Assembly: GCA_020847375.1 (NCBI GenBank)
Contig: JADLCB010000011.1
Span: 278,340-342,339, forward strand
Source: Phycisphaerales bacterium
GTDB lineage: Bacteria > Planctomycetota > Phycisphaerae > Tepidisphaerales > Tepidisphaeraceae
Direction: 5' to 3'
Length of the DNA: 64,000 nt
This document shows, in pieces, positions 1 to 9,771 of the stretch (the stretch's first letter is position 1; every line of letters begins with the position of its first letter). A program made the position numbers and the translations under genes. Under the pieces are notes generated by a model. It had not been told where the DNA came from. It made no database searches and saw only the letters and a list, made by a program, of their open reading frames with translations.

Positions 1-848
1 TACGCCGCCAGCACATCCAGGAGTTGTTTCAGGTCTTTTTCCTGTGGATCATCCGGCTGATTGGAGAGATATCTTTCCAGCCAGATTGAAGCTGGTCTGC
101 TCATACCAAGACGCGCCAGCACCAACGCCAGATCGCGCTGCAACCGGTATTGCTGAGGCCAGAGCAGCATTTCCATCTCCAGCATGGCCGCCACGTCGTG
201 ATAGCGACCTTCGGAGCCGAATATATTCAGGAGATTCTGCAACATGCGCGTCAACCAGTGACGCACGCTGGCGGGCTGGAGCAGTTCATCATTCCATTCC
301 ACTTCAGCCCCGAACATGGTTTGTACACGATCGCGCGCCTCATCAGGCGTGAGCATACGCCCCGAGGCGAACGGGTCGATCAGCATCGGCGCTCCGTCAA
401 AATCAATCCCGGCCAGAAAGTGCCCCGGCAAGGCCACGCCCCAGCAGGCGATACCGACCTGTTCGGCCACGACCTTATAAATCAAAGCCAGTGAAATCGG
501 CAACCCGTGTTTGGTTTTTAGCACATGGGGCAGGTAACTGTTGGCTGGGCTGTAATAGGTTTGAGTGTCGCCGGTGAGTTGCAGTTCATCAAAGAGATAA
601 TCGTGCAGATGAGCGATGACCGCCTGCGGCTGGCTGCCCTGTACCCGCTGGCGGATGCACTGGGCATATTGCATTAGCTGATCTTCCACCTGTGCCGGTG
701 AAAAACCGCTCGGATCATCCGCCTGACCGTGCATCGCGATGGCCAGTGCCCCTTGCAGCAGGGCATCGGTCGATTCCAAGGCATCTGCTTGTCTGGCCAG
801 ATGATCGAACGCTTTGGCGGCAGCACAGATAGGAAGATGAGGCAGCAT
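1..848 (-). CDS. SirB1-family transglutaminase-like protein (3' end cut by window edge)
   Basis: My translation from the ATG at 848 gives 282 codons and runs off the window at base 1 with a split codon TA-, so the stop is probably the next base. The middle of the protein has the SirB1 signature NSYLPHVL, then HGLPISLALIY (about residues 114-124) and GHFLAGI (about 142-148), followed by a C-terminal TPR-like part. Family members are about 270-280 residues, so it is nearly complete. The family has a transglutaminase-like fold; its biochemical role is not settled. Start choice: GGAG lies about 12 bases upstream, and the upstream frame offers nothing conserved. It is transcribed away from the O-antigen ligase gene. 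Confidence 0.8.
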   Translation of the reverse strand, partial: MLPHLPICAAAKAFDHLARQADALESTDALLQGALAIAMHGQADDPSGFSPAQVEDQLMQYAQCIRQRVQGSQPQAVIAHLHDYLFDELQLTGDTQTYYSPANSYLPHVLKTKHGLPISLALIYKVVAEQVGIACWGVALPGHFLAGIDFDGAPMLIDPFASGRMLTPDEARDRVQTMFGAEVEWNDELLQPASVRHWLTRMLQNLLNIFGSEGRYHDVAAMLEMEMLLWPQQYRLQRDLALVLARLGMSRPASIWLERYLSNQPDDPQEKDLKQLLDVLAA

Positions 849-1076
849 TACGAATTAGTCTCCACGGTGATTGTCCTACGACATATCGACCGTTCCGATG
901 GTTCCAGTGTAAAATCCGTGCCAAAACCTCCTTTATTCGGCAAAGCTGCGATTACCTTGATAGCGTGCGGTAGAGGGCATTGCGATTTGCAGCGCAATTG
1001 CCCAAGTGCGTGCCACATCCGGTCATAAAAAATTAGAAATGCGACAAAGTGGCGGGTGAGTCGATGAATTATTGGC

Positions 1077-3428
1077 CTATTGTTTCGCCTGCATCTGAAT
1101 AAATGCTTGTAGCGCGTTTAATTTTTCAGGTGTCAGGCGTTTTTCTTCACCAGGATCATAAGCGTTGTTGATCGCCAGCGCAGCCCGTGCCTGCTGGGCC
1201 GCTGCTGCATGTTGACCGGCATCAGCCAGAACGTGCGCGTATTCCACGCGAGTGTCAATATCCTGCGGATCAAGTTGTATTGCATGGTCAAAATCAGCAA
1301 GGGCTGATCGATCAGGTGAGCCTGATGCGGCTGATCGCAGAAGATAGCGCGCCCGTAACAACCAGTTGGCGGTATCGCGGCTATTGGCGTCGATTGCCTT
1401 GTCGATCGTGTTAAGCACCTGCTGAGATGGCGCACCGGCGTAAATCAAGGCAGTGGCTGCCCGAAAAGCGTAGGTGCTGTTGATTGGCAAAATACTGGCC
1501 GCCTCCTGATAACGTGCTGCTGCGGCCATTTGCTGGCCACGCCGGGCAAGCTCATCGCCACGATGAGCCTGATCTTGAGCAACAAAGACCCGGCTGATAC
1601 CCGTGCCAATGGCGATGAACCAGATCAACCACGCGATGACAGTACCTGTGATCCATAAACTACGCTGCGATTGGTGGCTGGCCGTGTGATGGTGGTGCGG
1701 GTTGCGCATTGCAATAATTGCGCCGCTGAGCATGGCGAAAATGTACATCGGCCCCGTTTCAAAAAAGACAAAATCTATCTGGCTGTGTAGAAGAAATATC
1801 AGAACGGCGATAATGGCTGCATCAACCAGCCCGGTAATAGGGCGATGATCCACAACAATCTGGCCCTTGTTCATCCGCAAGAATACCAGGGCGATTCCGA
1901 TGATGAGCATCAGCAGGTAGAGAATCTGGCGTGCCACTGCCATGATGACAACTTCACTCATCTGGGAAAAATCGACCACGCAAACCAAACTCAATCCAAA
2001 ACCCAGCAATACCGCCATGATTGCAGCAAAAAATGCTCCACGGTGCGACTCAACGTTATTGTCATCATCATCACAACGCGCGTCTTGGCCGCTGATGGCC
2101 GCCGCAGGCGCAATTGCTGGCGCGGCGCTGGATGGCTGTGTATTTTCAGTTGGGCTGGAATTGATTCCGGGCAATACCGGTCGCGTCATCGCCCACCATT
2201 GCGATGCAATCCAGCCAAGTGCGAGAATCCCGCCAAACAGACCAAGCTCTGTAAAAAAACGAATGAACAGATTGTGAGGGTCACGAATTTCCTCTGCTGC
2301 AATCGGCAGACGGTATTGCGTGTAATAATCGCCAAAGTTCGCGTAACCAACGCCCCACACCGGATGATCGGCCAGCAGGTGCATCGAGGCAATCCAGTAT
2401 CGCCAGCGGAACGTCAGGCTGTCGATCACCAATGAACCATGATACCAGCCATGCCCAACGACCATCGCGACGATCATTACGCACCCCAACACGCCCAGCG
2501 CAAACACGAGTCTGCGGCGGCAAATCATCCAACCTCGTAATGACTTGATGGATAGCAATGCGAAGGAGATTATTGCAATCAGGGGCGTAACGAGCGCTGC
2601 CTTGCTTTGCGTGTAGGTGAGTAACCAACCAGCCAATCCGATCACCATGACTGGAACAATCAGCGCTGCGGATTCGCGCCAGCGCAATCGTTGCAGGCAA
2701 AGCCCGATGAGTATGATCACCAGCGTAATGATTGTGGCTGCAAAAGTGTTGGGTGATGCCATGAAACCGATCATCTCACCAGCATGGATTTTTCGGTCAA
2801 AACGAACCGCCGGCACATCGCCTTCCTCCCAGCCATGGGCGCGCAACGCATCCGTTTTCATACCATCGATATTGGCATCCCAGGCATGGACCAGATCAGG
2901 CAGATCGACCAGACGATAAATAACCCCCTGCGCGACATAGACACACAATAGTCCAAGGCATACGCCAATAACCAAACGAAACCGTCCCCAGGTGCGCACG
3001 AGCTGGGCGGTTGACCAGATCAACACCAGAGCTGAAAAAAAAGTGGATGCGCCGATTAATGCAGCAAATTGATCCGATGCCCAGAACGTGCTGGCCAGTG
3101 CCAGAGCGCCCAGGGTCAGACCAATATAAACCGTCATCGGATTGACGAAGCGATACGACCCGGAAAAAGCTCTGCGCAATAAAAGAAAAAGTGCCGGCAG
3201 GCAGGCGACAAGACTTAACATCAACGATGTTGTCGCGCCGGGGCCTGATGGTAAGGCGGTTGACGCGGTTGTTTGTGGTTCGCGCACAATTTCCAGCATC
3301 GTCGCGCGGGCGATGACCACGCCAGCAGTCAGGATCAGCCCCAATATCTCGATCCAGTTCCACAGTGGCGATGGTTCATCAGCCAGGGCTGTGGTTGTCC
3401 GTTTTGGTGCTGATGTGCGAAAGCTCAT
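1077..3428 (-). CDS. O-antigen ligase / Wzy-type membrane protein with C-terminal TPRs
   Basis: This polytopic inner-membrane protein has about a dozen hydrophobic segments. Near its middle is the Wzy_C/O-antigen-ligase signature: DHPVWGVGYANFG, then DPHNLFIRFFTELGLFGG in the loop that carries the catalytic residues of the family. The last 170 residues are soluble and TPR-like (RYQEAASILP, FDHAIQLDPQD), probably periplasmic or cytoplasmic docking repeats. The family joins polysaccharide or O-antigen to lipid carriers. The WecA-type gene just upstream on the same strand fits a surface-glycan role. I prefer the ATG at 3428 (MSFRTSAPK) over the one at 3440, because a TATGAT box ends 7 bases before it and there is no Shine-Dalgarno sequence. 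The exact substrate cannot be told. Confidence 0.85.
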   Translation of the reverse strand: MSFRTSAPKRTTTALADEPSPLWNWIEILGLILTAGVVIARATMLEIVREPQTTASTALPSGPGATTSLMLSLVACLPALFLLLRRAFSGSYRFVNPMTVYIGLTLGALALASTFWASDQFAALIGASTFFSALVLIWSTAQLVRTWGRFRLVIGVCLGLLCVYVAQGVIYRLVDLPDLVHAWDANIDGMKTDALRAHGWEEGDVPAVRFDRKIHAGEMIGFMASPNTFAATIITLVIILIGLCLQRLRWRESAALIVPVMVIGLAGWLLTYTQSKAALVTPLIAIISFALLSIKSLRGWMICRRRLVFALGVLGCVMIVAMVVGHGWYHGSLVIDSLTFRWRYWIASMHLLADHPVWGVGYANFGDYYTQYRLPIAAEEIRDPHNLFIRFFTELGLFGGILALGWIASQWWAMTRPVLPGINSSPTENTQPSSAAPAIAPAAAISGQDARCDDDDNNVESHRGAFFAAIMAVLLGFGLSLVCVVDFSQMSEVVIMAVARQILYLLMLIIGIALVFLRMNKGQIVVDHRPITGLVDAAIIAVLIFLLHSQIDFVFFETGPMYIFAMLSGAIIAMRNPHHHHTASHQSQRSLWITGTVIAWLIWFIAIGTGISRVFVAQDQAHRGDELARRGQQMAAAARYQEAASILPINSTYAFRAATALIYAGAPSQQVLNTIDKAIDANSRDTANWLLRARYLLRSAASGSPDRSALADFDHAIQLDPQDIDTRVEYAHVLADAGQHAAAAQQARAALAINNAYDPGEEKRLTPEKLNALQAFIQMQAKQ

Positions 3429-3435
3429 GGGATTG

Positions 3436-3463
3436 ATCATAGCGGACGGTCAATTCTCGTCAC
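3436..3463 (-). promoter_or_regulatory. Candidate leaderless promoter of the O-antigen ligase gene
   Basis: On the minus strand GTGACG (plus 3463-3458) is followed after 16 bases by TATGAT (plus 3441-3436), then 7 bases and the ATG at 3428. Both hexamers match the sigma-70 consensus at 4-5 positions. The transcript would begin at or next to the start codon. Confidence 0.35.
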
Positions 3464-3497
3464 GTTTCTTGCTGAAAAGCGGGAAACAGTGAAACAA

Positions 3498-4607
3498 TCA
3501 GTTGTGGTTTTCTGGAGGCAAAGGATGTTGTTCCAGCAGGGCGACAACACCAAGCACCAGCAATGACTGACTAAAAATAAGAATGGCAGCGTAGGTCGAT
3601 CGAACCTGTGGCAGGAGAATCGCCGCAATGCTGGTGGCGGCCGTTACCAGATAAAGACACAACACCGCAGTACGCCGCGACATGCCGCGCGCAACCAGGC
3701 GATGGCTGAAATGATTGGTATCGCCGACAAACGGGCTTTTGCCGTGGTACAACCGGATGATGCTGACCACGATCAAATCGTACAACGGCAGCGCCAATAC
3801 CAGCACCGGTGCAAACACGGCGTACCATCCTGCGCCCAGATCGCTACCTGGCGGCAGGAACGTCGTTCGTACCGTCAAGACACCCAGCGTAAATCCCACC
3901 ACCAGACTGCCTGCATCACCTTGAAAGATGCTGGCTGGCGGAAAATTGAAACAGAGAAATCCGAGCAGCGAGCCGAGCAGAATCGCCAGCGCCGCTGCCA
4001 CAAACCATTGCCCGATCGTGATGACGGTCAGTAAAAACGCCAGTGTGCAGACGGCGGCGACTCCGGCGCTTAATCCATCCATATTATCCAAAAAATTGAA
4101 CGCATTGGTGATTGCCGTGATCCATAGGATGGTTAGCGCGATTGAGGCGGTTGTGCCTAGAAATGTCAGCACGCGAACCTGATCGAACGAGATGGTCAAT
4201 ACCGCAGCGGCGGCCAACTGGATCAGTAACTTAACGTATGGCCCCATCGCCCGTCGATCATCCTTCAATCCCATGACATGCAGCACAAGGATACAACCAA
4301 CCAATGTCAATCCCAGCGGTGTTTGCTCGCGTGCCCCTGACCAGTAGGCGGTGTCGATACCGAGCGGTGGGGAGGCAACATTGACGTAAATCAACCCCGC
4401 CAGCAATGGCAGGACGATACCGGCTGCGATCCCCACGCCTCCCCCCAGCGGTTTGGGGTTATGATGGATTTTGCGATGCCCGGGTTTATCCACAAATCCG
4501 ATGCGCACCGCGATACGTTTCATCGCGGCCACAACCAGCCAGCTCGTGATAAATGACACAACCAGCAATAGCGCCAATCCGAGGATGATCAGAAATTCTT
4601 GGTTCAT
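3498..4607 (-). CDS. WecA/TagO-like undecaprenyl-phosphate glycosyl-1-phosphate transferase
   Basis: It is an integral membrane enzyme of the MraY/WecA family. These transfer a sugar-1-phosphate from a UDP-sugar to undecaprenyl phosphate and start the synthesis of O-antigen, teichoic acid or capsule. Visible family motifs are VDKPGHRKIHHNPKPLGGG near residue 40, NFLDNMDGLSAG around residue 165 with the catalytic-type Asp pair, FQGDAGS around 230, and the histidine loop GDTNHFSHRLVARG near 295. Its 369 residues and about 11 membrane spans are normal for WecA-like proteins. It sits directly upstream of the O-antigen ligase gene, so both probably serve the same surface glycan. A TAAAAT box lies 11 bases before the ATG and no Shine-Dalgarno sequence is seen. 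Whether it uses UDP-GlcNAc or another sugar is not decided by sequence alone. Confidence 0.9.
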   Translation of the reverse strand: MNQEFLIILGLALLLVVSFITSWLVVAAMKRIAVRIGFVDKPGHRKIHHNPKPLGGGVGIAAGIVLPLLAGLIYVNVASPPLGIDTAYWSGAREQTPLGLTLVGCILVLHVMGLKDDRRAMGPYVKLLIQLAAAAVLTISFDQVRVLTFLGTTASIALTILWITAITNAFNFLDNMDGLSAGVAAVCTLAFLLTVITIGQWFVAAALAILLGSLLGFLCFNFPPASIFQGDAGSLVVGFTLGVLTVRTTFLPPGSDLGAGWYAVFAPVLVLALPLYDLIVVSIIRLYHGKSPFVGDTNHFSHRLVARGMSRRTAVLCLYLVTAATSIAAILLPQVRSTYAAILIFSQSLLVLGVVALLEQHPLPPENHN

Positions 4608-4721
4608 ATCAGTCTGCTATTTTACGCAAATCGGGTTGTTGGGTAAGCAGGTGGCAGCCAGCCTATTTTTCGTTAGGATTGCGGGTTTGTGGGACAGCAG
4701 AAATAAAGGATATCAACCTCG

Positions 4722-6452
4722 ATGGCAGATCAAGAAAACAGTGCGCCCGGTTCTCAAGCCGACAAACCGCTCGATTTTATCCGTCAGATCGTGACTCAAC
4801 ATCAACAGCAGGGCGGCCAGCGGGTTATCACGCGATTCCCGCCCGAACCCAATGGATATTTGCACATTGGTCACGCCAAGAGTATCTGCCTTAATTTTGG
4901 TATTGCGCAGGAATTTTCAGGCCAGTGTCATCTGCGCATGGACGACACGAATCCGACCAAGGAAGAACAGGAGTATATCCAGTCGATCCAGGAAGACGTG
5001 CGCTGGCTGGGGTTTGACTGGGGTCAGCATTATTACCACGCCAGCGATTATTTTGCCCAGCTCTACGACTGGGCCATCCTGCTGATCGAGGCGGGTAAGG
5101 CGTATGTGGACGATCAAAGTGCCGAAGAAATTCGGATCAATCGCGGCACACTGACCGATCCAGGCCGGAACAGCCCGTTTCGCGGCCGCCCGATTCAGGA
5201 AAACTTGGAACTCTTCAGCGCCATGCGCGAGGGAGCCTTTCCTGATGGCAGCAAGGTGTTGCGCGCCAAGATCGACATGGCATCACCAAATCTGAATCTG
5301 CGCGATCCGGTCATGTATCGCATTCTTCACGCCAGCCACCCGCACGCGGGCAATTCGTGGTGTATCTATCCGATGTACGATTGGGCGCATGGTCAAAGTG
5401 ACTGGATCGAAGGGATTACCCATTCAATTTGTACGCTGGAATTTGAAAACCATCGCCCGCTTTACGACTGGTTCGTTGAGTCATTGATTGCGGCCGGCGC
5501 CCAGGTGCCGAAGGTGGGCTATCGACCGCATCAGTACGAATTTGCCCGGTTGGAGCTGACCTACACGCTATTGAGTAAGCGCAAATTGCTGGAGCTGGTC
5601 AAGAGTGATGTCGTGCGTGGCTGGGATGATCCGCGCATGCCAACAATCTGCGGGTATCGGCGGCGGGGGTATACCCCTCAGGCGATTCGCAATTTCGTTA
5701 CCGAAGTGGGGGTGGGGAAATTTAATTCCACGATTGACATTGGTCGTCTGGAAAACGCGTTGCGTGATGATCTGAATCGTCGCGCTTCGCGCCGGATGGC
5801 TGTTCTGCAACCGATCAAGATCATCATTGATAATTATCCTGAGAATCAGGTCGAGCAGATGGAGGCCGCTAATAATCCTGAAGACCCATCGGCTGGGACG
5901 CGCCTGATCCCTTTTTCGCGGGAGGTGTATATCGAGGCGGATGATTTTCGTGAAACGCCGCCGCCGAAGTATTTTCGTCTTGCCCCCGGTCAGGAAGTGC
6001 GTCTGCGCTCCGCCTACTGGATTCGCTGCACCCATGTCGATAAGGATTCGGCTGGGAATATCACGGCGATTCATTGTACGTACGATCCGCAGACGCGGGG
6101 TGGCAGTAATCCGCCGGATGGGCGCAAGGTCAAGGGGACGATCCATTGGGTGAGTGCTGCTCACGCAATCAGTGCCGAAGTGCGGTTGTACGATCATCTG
6201 TTTACAGCGGCAGATCCTTCGGATGTCCCGCCGGGCAAGGACTGGAAAGTCAATCTCAATCCACAATCGGAAACGGTCATCGCCGCCGCCAAGCTCGAAC
6301 CATCACTGAATGATTCGCCAGTTGGCACGAGCTTTCAGTTTGAACGTTTGGGCTATTTCTGTGTTGACCGCGATAGCCAGCCCAGCCGTCTGGTTTTCAA
6401 TCGCAGCGTCTCCCTCAAGGACTCCTGGGCCAAGGAGCAAAAACGTAAATAG
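4722..6452 (+). CDS. glnS: Glutaminyl-tRNA synthetase
   Basis: This cytoplasmic class I aminoacyl-tRNA synthetase charges tRNA-Gln. The class I HIGH motif is in [14 protein letters not shown] (residues 48-51). The KMSKS equivalent is LLSKRKL near residue 285, close to the GlnRS form. The GlnRS-typical DDTNP after the first motif and the C-terminal anticodon-binding beta-barrels are present, and 576 residues is usual. GlnRS instead of the GatCAB route is lineage-variable in bacteria. AAAGGA lies about 12 bases before the ATG. The gene stands alone, divergent from the WecA-like gene and followed by bioB after about 150 bases. Confidence 0.97.
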   Translation: MADQENSAPGSQADKPLDFIRQIVTQHQQQGGQRVITRFPPEPNGYLHIGHAKSICLNFGIAQEFSGQCHLRMDDTNPTKEEQEYIQSIQEDVRWLGFDWGQHYYHASDYFAQLYDWAILLIEAGKAYVDDQSAEEIRINRGTLTDPGRNSPFRGRPIQENLELFSAMREGAFPDGSKVLRAKIDMASPNLNLRDPVMYRILHASHPHAGNSWCIYPMYDWAHGQSDWIEGITHSICTLEFENHRPLYDWFVESLIAAGAQVPKVGYRPHQYEFARLELTYTLLSKRKLLELVKSDVVRGWDDPRMPTICGYRRRGYTPQAIRNFVTEVGVGKFNSTIDIGRLENALRDDLNRRASRRMAVLQPIKIIIDNYPENQVEQMEAANNPEDPSAGTRLIPFSREVYIEADDFRETPPPKYFRLAPGQEVRLRSAYWIRCTHVDKDSAGNITAIHCTYDPQTRGGSNPPDGRKVKGTIHWVSAAHAISAEVRLYDHLFTAADPSDVPPGKDWKVNLNPQSETVIAAAKLEPSLNDSPVGTSFQFERLGYFCVDRDSQPSRLVFNRSVSLKDSWAKEQKRK

Positions 6453-6533
6453 AGGGCAGACATGATTTTATCCTAAGTTGCTTGCCTGCGAGCGATTGCC
6501 GATTTAATCATCGGGAACCTGTGGAATCTGCGG

Positions 6534-6577
6534 GATAATTCTCGTATCCTCTTAAATGAAGTCGGGGCGCCTCGACT
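6534..6577 (+). promoter_or_regulatory. bioB leader: -10-like box and hairpin
   Basis: GATAAT (6534-6539) is a possible -10 box. Downstream, AGTCG (6560-6564) and CGACT (6573-6577) form a small hairpin around GGGCGCCT, followed by a T-rich stretch before bioB. It could be a weak terminator or a leader structure. No BirA-type or BioR-type operator is recognisable. Confidence 0.25.
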
Positions 6578-6606
6578 GCCTGTTTTAATTTCACTCCTGG
6601 TTGACC

Positions 6607-7674
6607 ATGCCTGAAATTCGCCACAACTGGACCATTGAAGAAATCCGCTCGATTTATGATACGCCGCTTCTGGAACTGGTTTTCCGTGCTGCCCAGGTAC
6701 AGCGTCAGTTTCAGGATTCCCGTGAAATGCAGGTTTGTAAGCTGATCTCGATTAAAACGGGCAAGTGTCCGGAAGATTGTTCTTATTGTGCCCAATCGTC
6801 GCGCTACGAGACACCGATTGAGTCTGCTCCGCTGATGGACAAATGCAAGGTGATGGAAATCGCCTCGCGTGCGCAGGATGCGGGTGTCACGCGCATCTGC
6901 ATGGGGGCAGCCTGGCGTGCGGTGAAGGATGGTTCGCAGTTTGACCGCGTGCTGGACATGGTTAAGGGCGTTACGGACATGGGGCTGGAAGTCTGCTGCA
7001 CGTTGGGGATGCTTACCGAAGATCAGGCCCGCCGTCTGGATGAAGCGGGTTTATACGCCTACAACCACAACATCGATACCTCGCGTGAACACTATGAAAC
7101 GATTATCACCACGCGCACCTTCCAGGATCGTATTGATACGCTCAACCGCGTGCGCAAAACCAATGTAACGCTGTGCAGCGGGGGGATCATTGGTCTGGGC
7201 GAAAGTGTGGAAGACCGCGTGTCGATGCTGCATACCTTGTCCACCATGAACCCGCATCCCGAGAGCGTGCCGATCAACGTGCTGGCCAAGGTTCCCGGTA
7301 CACCGCTGGCGGATAATCCCGATGTGCCGTGGGATGATGTGGTGCGCATGATTGCAACGGCGCGCATTTTAATGCCTGAAATTGTGGTGCGTCTGGCTGC
7401 TGGCCGGGCGAAGCTGAGCCAGGCGGAGCAGGCCATGTGCTTCATGGCCGGGGCCAACTCGATCTTCTCCAGCGATGACAAGATCATGCTGACCAAAGCC
7501 GTGCCGTCACCGGGATATGATGAGGATCAAGCCATGCTGGACAAACTCGGCATGACGATCCGTCCGTCGTTCAAAAATGGTCATCCCCGCGAACACGCTG
7601 GTCAGCCGATTCATCTGGGCGATGTGTCGTCCGAGGCGTTGAACGAAGCGCAGGCAACATCAGCCCAGACCTGA
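6607..7674 (+). CDS. bioB: Biotin synthase (radical SAM)
   Basis: BioB inserts sulfur into dethiobiotin to make biotin, the last step of the pathway. The radical-SAM cysteine motif CX3CX2C is CPEDCSYC (Cys54, Cys58, Cys61), followed by AQSSRY as in BioB. Further family blocks are visible: [26 protein letters not shown] and [11 protein letters not shown]. Length (355 residues) is normal. The ATG at 6607 is preferred to the TTG at 6601, because biotin synthases begin close to the IRHNW-like block. No clear Shine-Dalgarno sequence is seen. The neighbour downstream is a ketoacyl-ACP synthase gene 116 bases away on the same strand. No other bio genes are in the window. Confidence 0.97.
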   Translation: MPEIRHNWTIEEIRSIYDTPLLELVFRAAQVQRQFQDSREMQVCKLISIKTGKCPEDCSYCAQSSRYETPIESAPLMDKCKVMEIASRAQDAGVTRICMGAAWRAVKDGSQFDRVLDMVKGVTDMGLEVCCTLGMLTEDQARRLDEAGLYAYNHNIDTSREHYETIITTRTFQDRIDTLNRVRKTNVTLCSGGIIGLGESVEDRVSMLHTLSTMNPHPESVPINVLAKVPGTPLADNPDVPWDDVVRMIATARILMPEIVVRLAAGRAKLSQAEQAMCFMAGANSIFSSDDKIMLTKAVPSPGYDEDQAMLDKLGMTIRPSFKNGHPREHAGQPIHLGDVSSEALNEAQATSAQT

Positions 7675-7790
7675 TAACACAACACCGATCCACGGCTCCT
7701 GATACGCTAAAACAAGCTGCATCGGGATGTATTCTGGTGGCAGGGGGCTGGGGCAAAAGAGGTGGGCAGCCAAGGAGCTGCGGTTGACTT

Positions 7791-8987
7791 GTGAACACGT
7801 CTGCCGTCATCACGGGGTTGGGACTTATCACGCCGCTGGCCTGCGGGGTTCAGGCGAATTGGCAGGCGCTGCTGGCAGGCCGGTCGCTGAGGGATCATGG
7901 AACAATTCAAACAATCCTGCCGGTGGCTGACGCGCCCGATCGAGTTTCAGCATTAGCGCTGATTGCGGCGCGTCAGGCATTGGATAGTGCGCCGACTTTT
8001 TTACAACAGTCAGGCTCTGATAAAGCGCAACTGCGCTGTGCCTTGATCGTGGGTACGAGCAAAGGCCCGATCGATCAGTGGCTGGCTGCCGATGTGCGCC
8101 CTTGTTTGCCAGACGGCGCAACGTCCGATAATGCAAAAGGGGGGAAATTACATTTCTCGCCATTCGAGCCGGGCTTGGGTCTGCATACGATCAGCCAGTG
8201 GCTGGATCGACAATTGCACCTGCCTCAAGGACCACGACTGACAATATCGGCAGCCTGCGCCAGCGGCCTGATTGCGCTGATTCGCGGCGTCATGATGCTA
8301 CAGAGTAATCAGGCGGATCGGGTACTGGTTGTAGCCGCTGAATCGTCGCTACACCCGATTTTTCTGGCCAGTTTCAAACGCCTGGGTGTGCTGTCTCCGC
8401 CAGATCAACCGCTGCGCCCACTGGATGTTCGACGTAATGGGTTTTTCATCAGTGAAGCAGCCGCAGCCATCTGTCTGGAAAGACGCCAGACGACGCCGAA
8501 TGAATTGGTGATCGATCGATTTGCCCAAGGTGGCGATGCATATCATCTGACCGGTGCGGAGCCCGGCGGTAGGATTCAGCGCTATTGTCTGATGCGCGCC
8601 ATTGCCGGCAGGTCCGTTGATCTTGTTCACGCCCATGCCACGGGCACGCAGTTAAATGATCCAATCGAGCTTGCCGCTATTGAAGCATCTTTAGCAGATG
8701 TATCGCCAACCGTCCGTCCCGGCAGCCGGGCTGATTTACCGTTGGTTTATGCCCACAAAGCCGCCATTGGCCATACGCTGGGGGCTTCGGGTCTTGTCAG
8801 CTTGGTATTGAATTGTTTGATGCACCAATACGACTGCGTGCCGGGCAACATCAACACCGACCAGCCGCTGCAAGCAGAGAATCTTCAAATCGGCTGTGAA
8901 GCGATCGTCAGGCCGATCCGTCGAAGCGTGGCGATTGCTTCGGGCTTCGGGGGGGCGACGGCAGCCGTCAGCCTGCGGACGACCTGA
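7791..8987 (+). CDS. Beta-ketoacyl-ACP synthase (FabF/KAS II-like)
   Basis: It is a thiolase-fold condensing enzyme of fatty-acid or related acyl-chain synthesis, elongating acyl-ACP with malonyl-ACP. The Cys-His-His triad is complete: Cys156 in SAACASGL, His282 in HATGTQLNDP and His328 with Lys323 in HKAAIGHTLGASG. At 398 residues it is slightly short of FabF (about 412) and diverges from it between the motifs. It starts with GTG; AAGGAG lies about 13 bases upstream. Its place just after bioB on the same strand raises the possibility that it serves the pimeloyl precursor branch, but a role in general or specialised fatty-acid synthesis is as likely. No acyl-carrier protein gene is adjacent. 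Confidence 0.85.
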   Translation: MNTSAVITGLGLITPLACGVQANWQALLAGRSLRDHGTIQTILPVADAPDRVSALALIAARQALDSAPTFLQQSGSDKAQLRCALIVGTSKGPIDQWLAADVRPCLPDGATSDNAKGGKLHFSPFEPGLGLHTISQWLDRQLHLPQGPRLTISAACASGLIALIRGVMMLQSNQADRVLVVAAESSLHPIFLASFKRLGVLSPPDQPLRPLDVRRNGFFISEAAAAICLERRQTTPNELVIDRFAQGGDAYHLTGAEPGGRIQRYCLMRAIAGRSVDLVHAHATGTQLNDPIELAAIEASLADVSPTVRPGSRADLPLVYAHKAAIGHTLGASGLVSLVLNCLMHQYDCVPGNINTDQPLQAENLQIGCEAIVRPIRRSVAIASGFGGATAAVSLRTT

Positions 8988-9110
8988 TAAAGAAAGAGTA
9001 AATACGCGCCGAATACGGATAATATCAAACTTAACATAACATAGATTATAGGACCTTGAAAATCGGGGAAACTTGAGACCGATCTACGCCGGTACGAATG
9101 TAATTTTTCG

Positions 9111-9140
9111 CCAGCTTCGAGTTAAAAAGCTGGCTATAAT
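9111..9140 (+). promoter_or_regulatory. Promoter with overlapping inverted repeat
   Basis: A perfect TATAAT -10 box lies at 9135-9140. Just upstream is the exact 7-bp inverted repeat CCAGCTT (9111-9117), 9 bases, AAGCTGG (9127-9133), covering the -35 and spacer region. No strong -35 is present, as would suit an activator- or repressor-controlled promoter. It lies about 50 bases before the gene at 9189. Confidence 0.45.
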
Positions 9141-9188
9141 CACTTGTTTCATTCGTTCAATCCACTTTATGCAGCAGGAACATCTCAA

Positions 9189-9737
9189 ATGTCTGATCCA
9201 ACTTCAACGCTCAGTCCTGATTTGACTCAATTTATCTCACAGTTCAGCGGTCAGACCGAAATCACCAGTGTTGCCGAGGCGGAGTTTTTGTATCGTAAAG
9301 CCAATGCCGCGCTGCCCAAGGCGCGGGCGGTGGTGAAATGTTCCCAGTGGCTGGTCCGGTGGCATCGTCTGCAAATGGATATTTCGCTGGCGGGGTTTCA
9401 TCCAGTGGCTGGCAGTTATCTGGTTGCTGGCGCGGTGACTTTGCTCTTGTTGGTGCTTGCTTGGTTGACCGGCCTGTTATCCGCGACATCAGTGTTGTTG
9501 GTGTTGGCCATAGGTGTTGCCGCTGGCACATTACTGGCTAGGGCGATGAATGAACCAGGTTCAAACTGGGTCACGGCAACTGAGGCTGAGATGACCCTGG
9601 CCAATACACGATTCAAGACTGCCCGGCAGGCGTTGAAACAGGCTTCGGATCGGCTGGCGAAAATCCAAGCGATTCGGGCGGGCGTTCTGAAGGCTCATGC
9701 CGAATATGGGCAGCAAAAACAGCAACGGCATTCGTAA
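9189..9737 (+). CDS. Hypothetical protein with two membrane segments
   Basis: I do not recognise a family. From the ATG at 9189 the protein has 182 residues. Residues about 1-60 are soluble and hydrophilic. Two adjacent hydrophobic helices follow (AVTLLLLVLAWLTGLL and SVLLVLAIGVAAGTLL), then a C-terminal amphipathic, Ala/Lys/Gln-rich helix that may form a coiled coil. This is a hairpin membrane protein with both ends on the same side. The ATG at 9189 has AGGAA 8 bases upstream and is preferred over the TTG at 9144. It is convergent with the DUF3524 gene and has its own promoter with an inverted repeat. Confidence 0.65.
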   Translation: MSDPTSTLSPDLTQFISQFSGQTEITSVAEAEFLYRKANAALPKARAVVKCSQWLVRWHRLQMDISLAGFHPVAGSYLVAGAVTLLLLVLAWLTGLLSATSVLLVLAIGVAAGTLLARAMNEPGSNWVTATEAEMTLANTRFKTARQALKQASDRLAKIQAIRAGVLKAHAEYGQQKQQRHS

Positions 9738-9771
9738 CTTATGCAACTTTTTCGATTGTCTCAGGATGCGG

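Noticed and set aside
5568..6266. 232-codon minus frame
   Set aside because: Antisense to glnS and very Arg-rich; not a gene.
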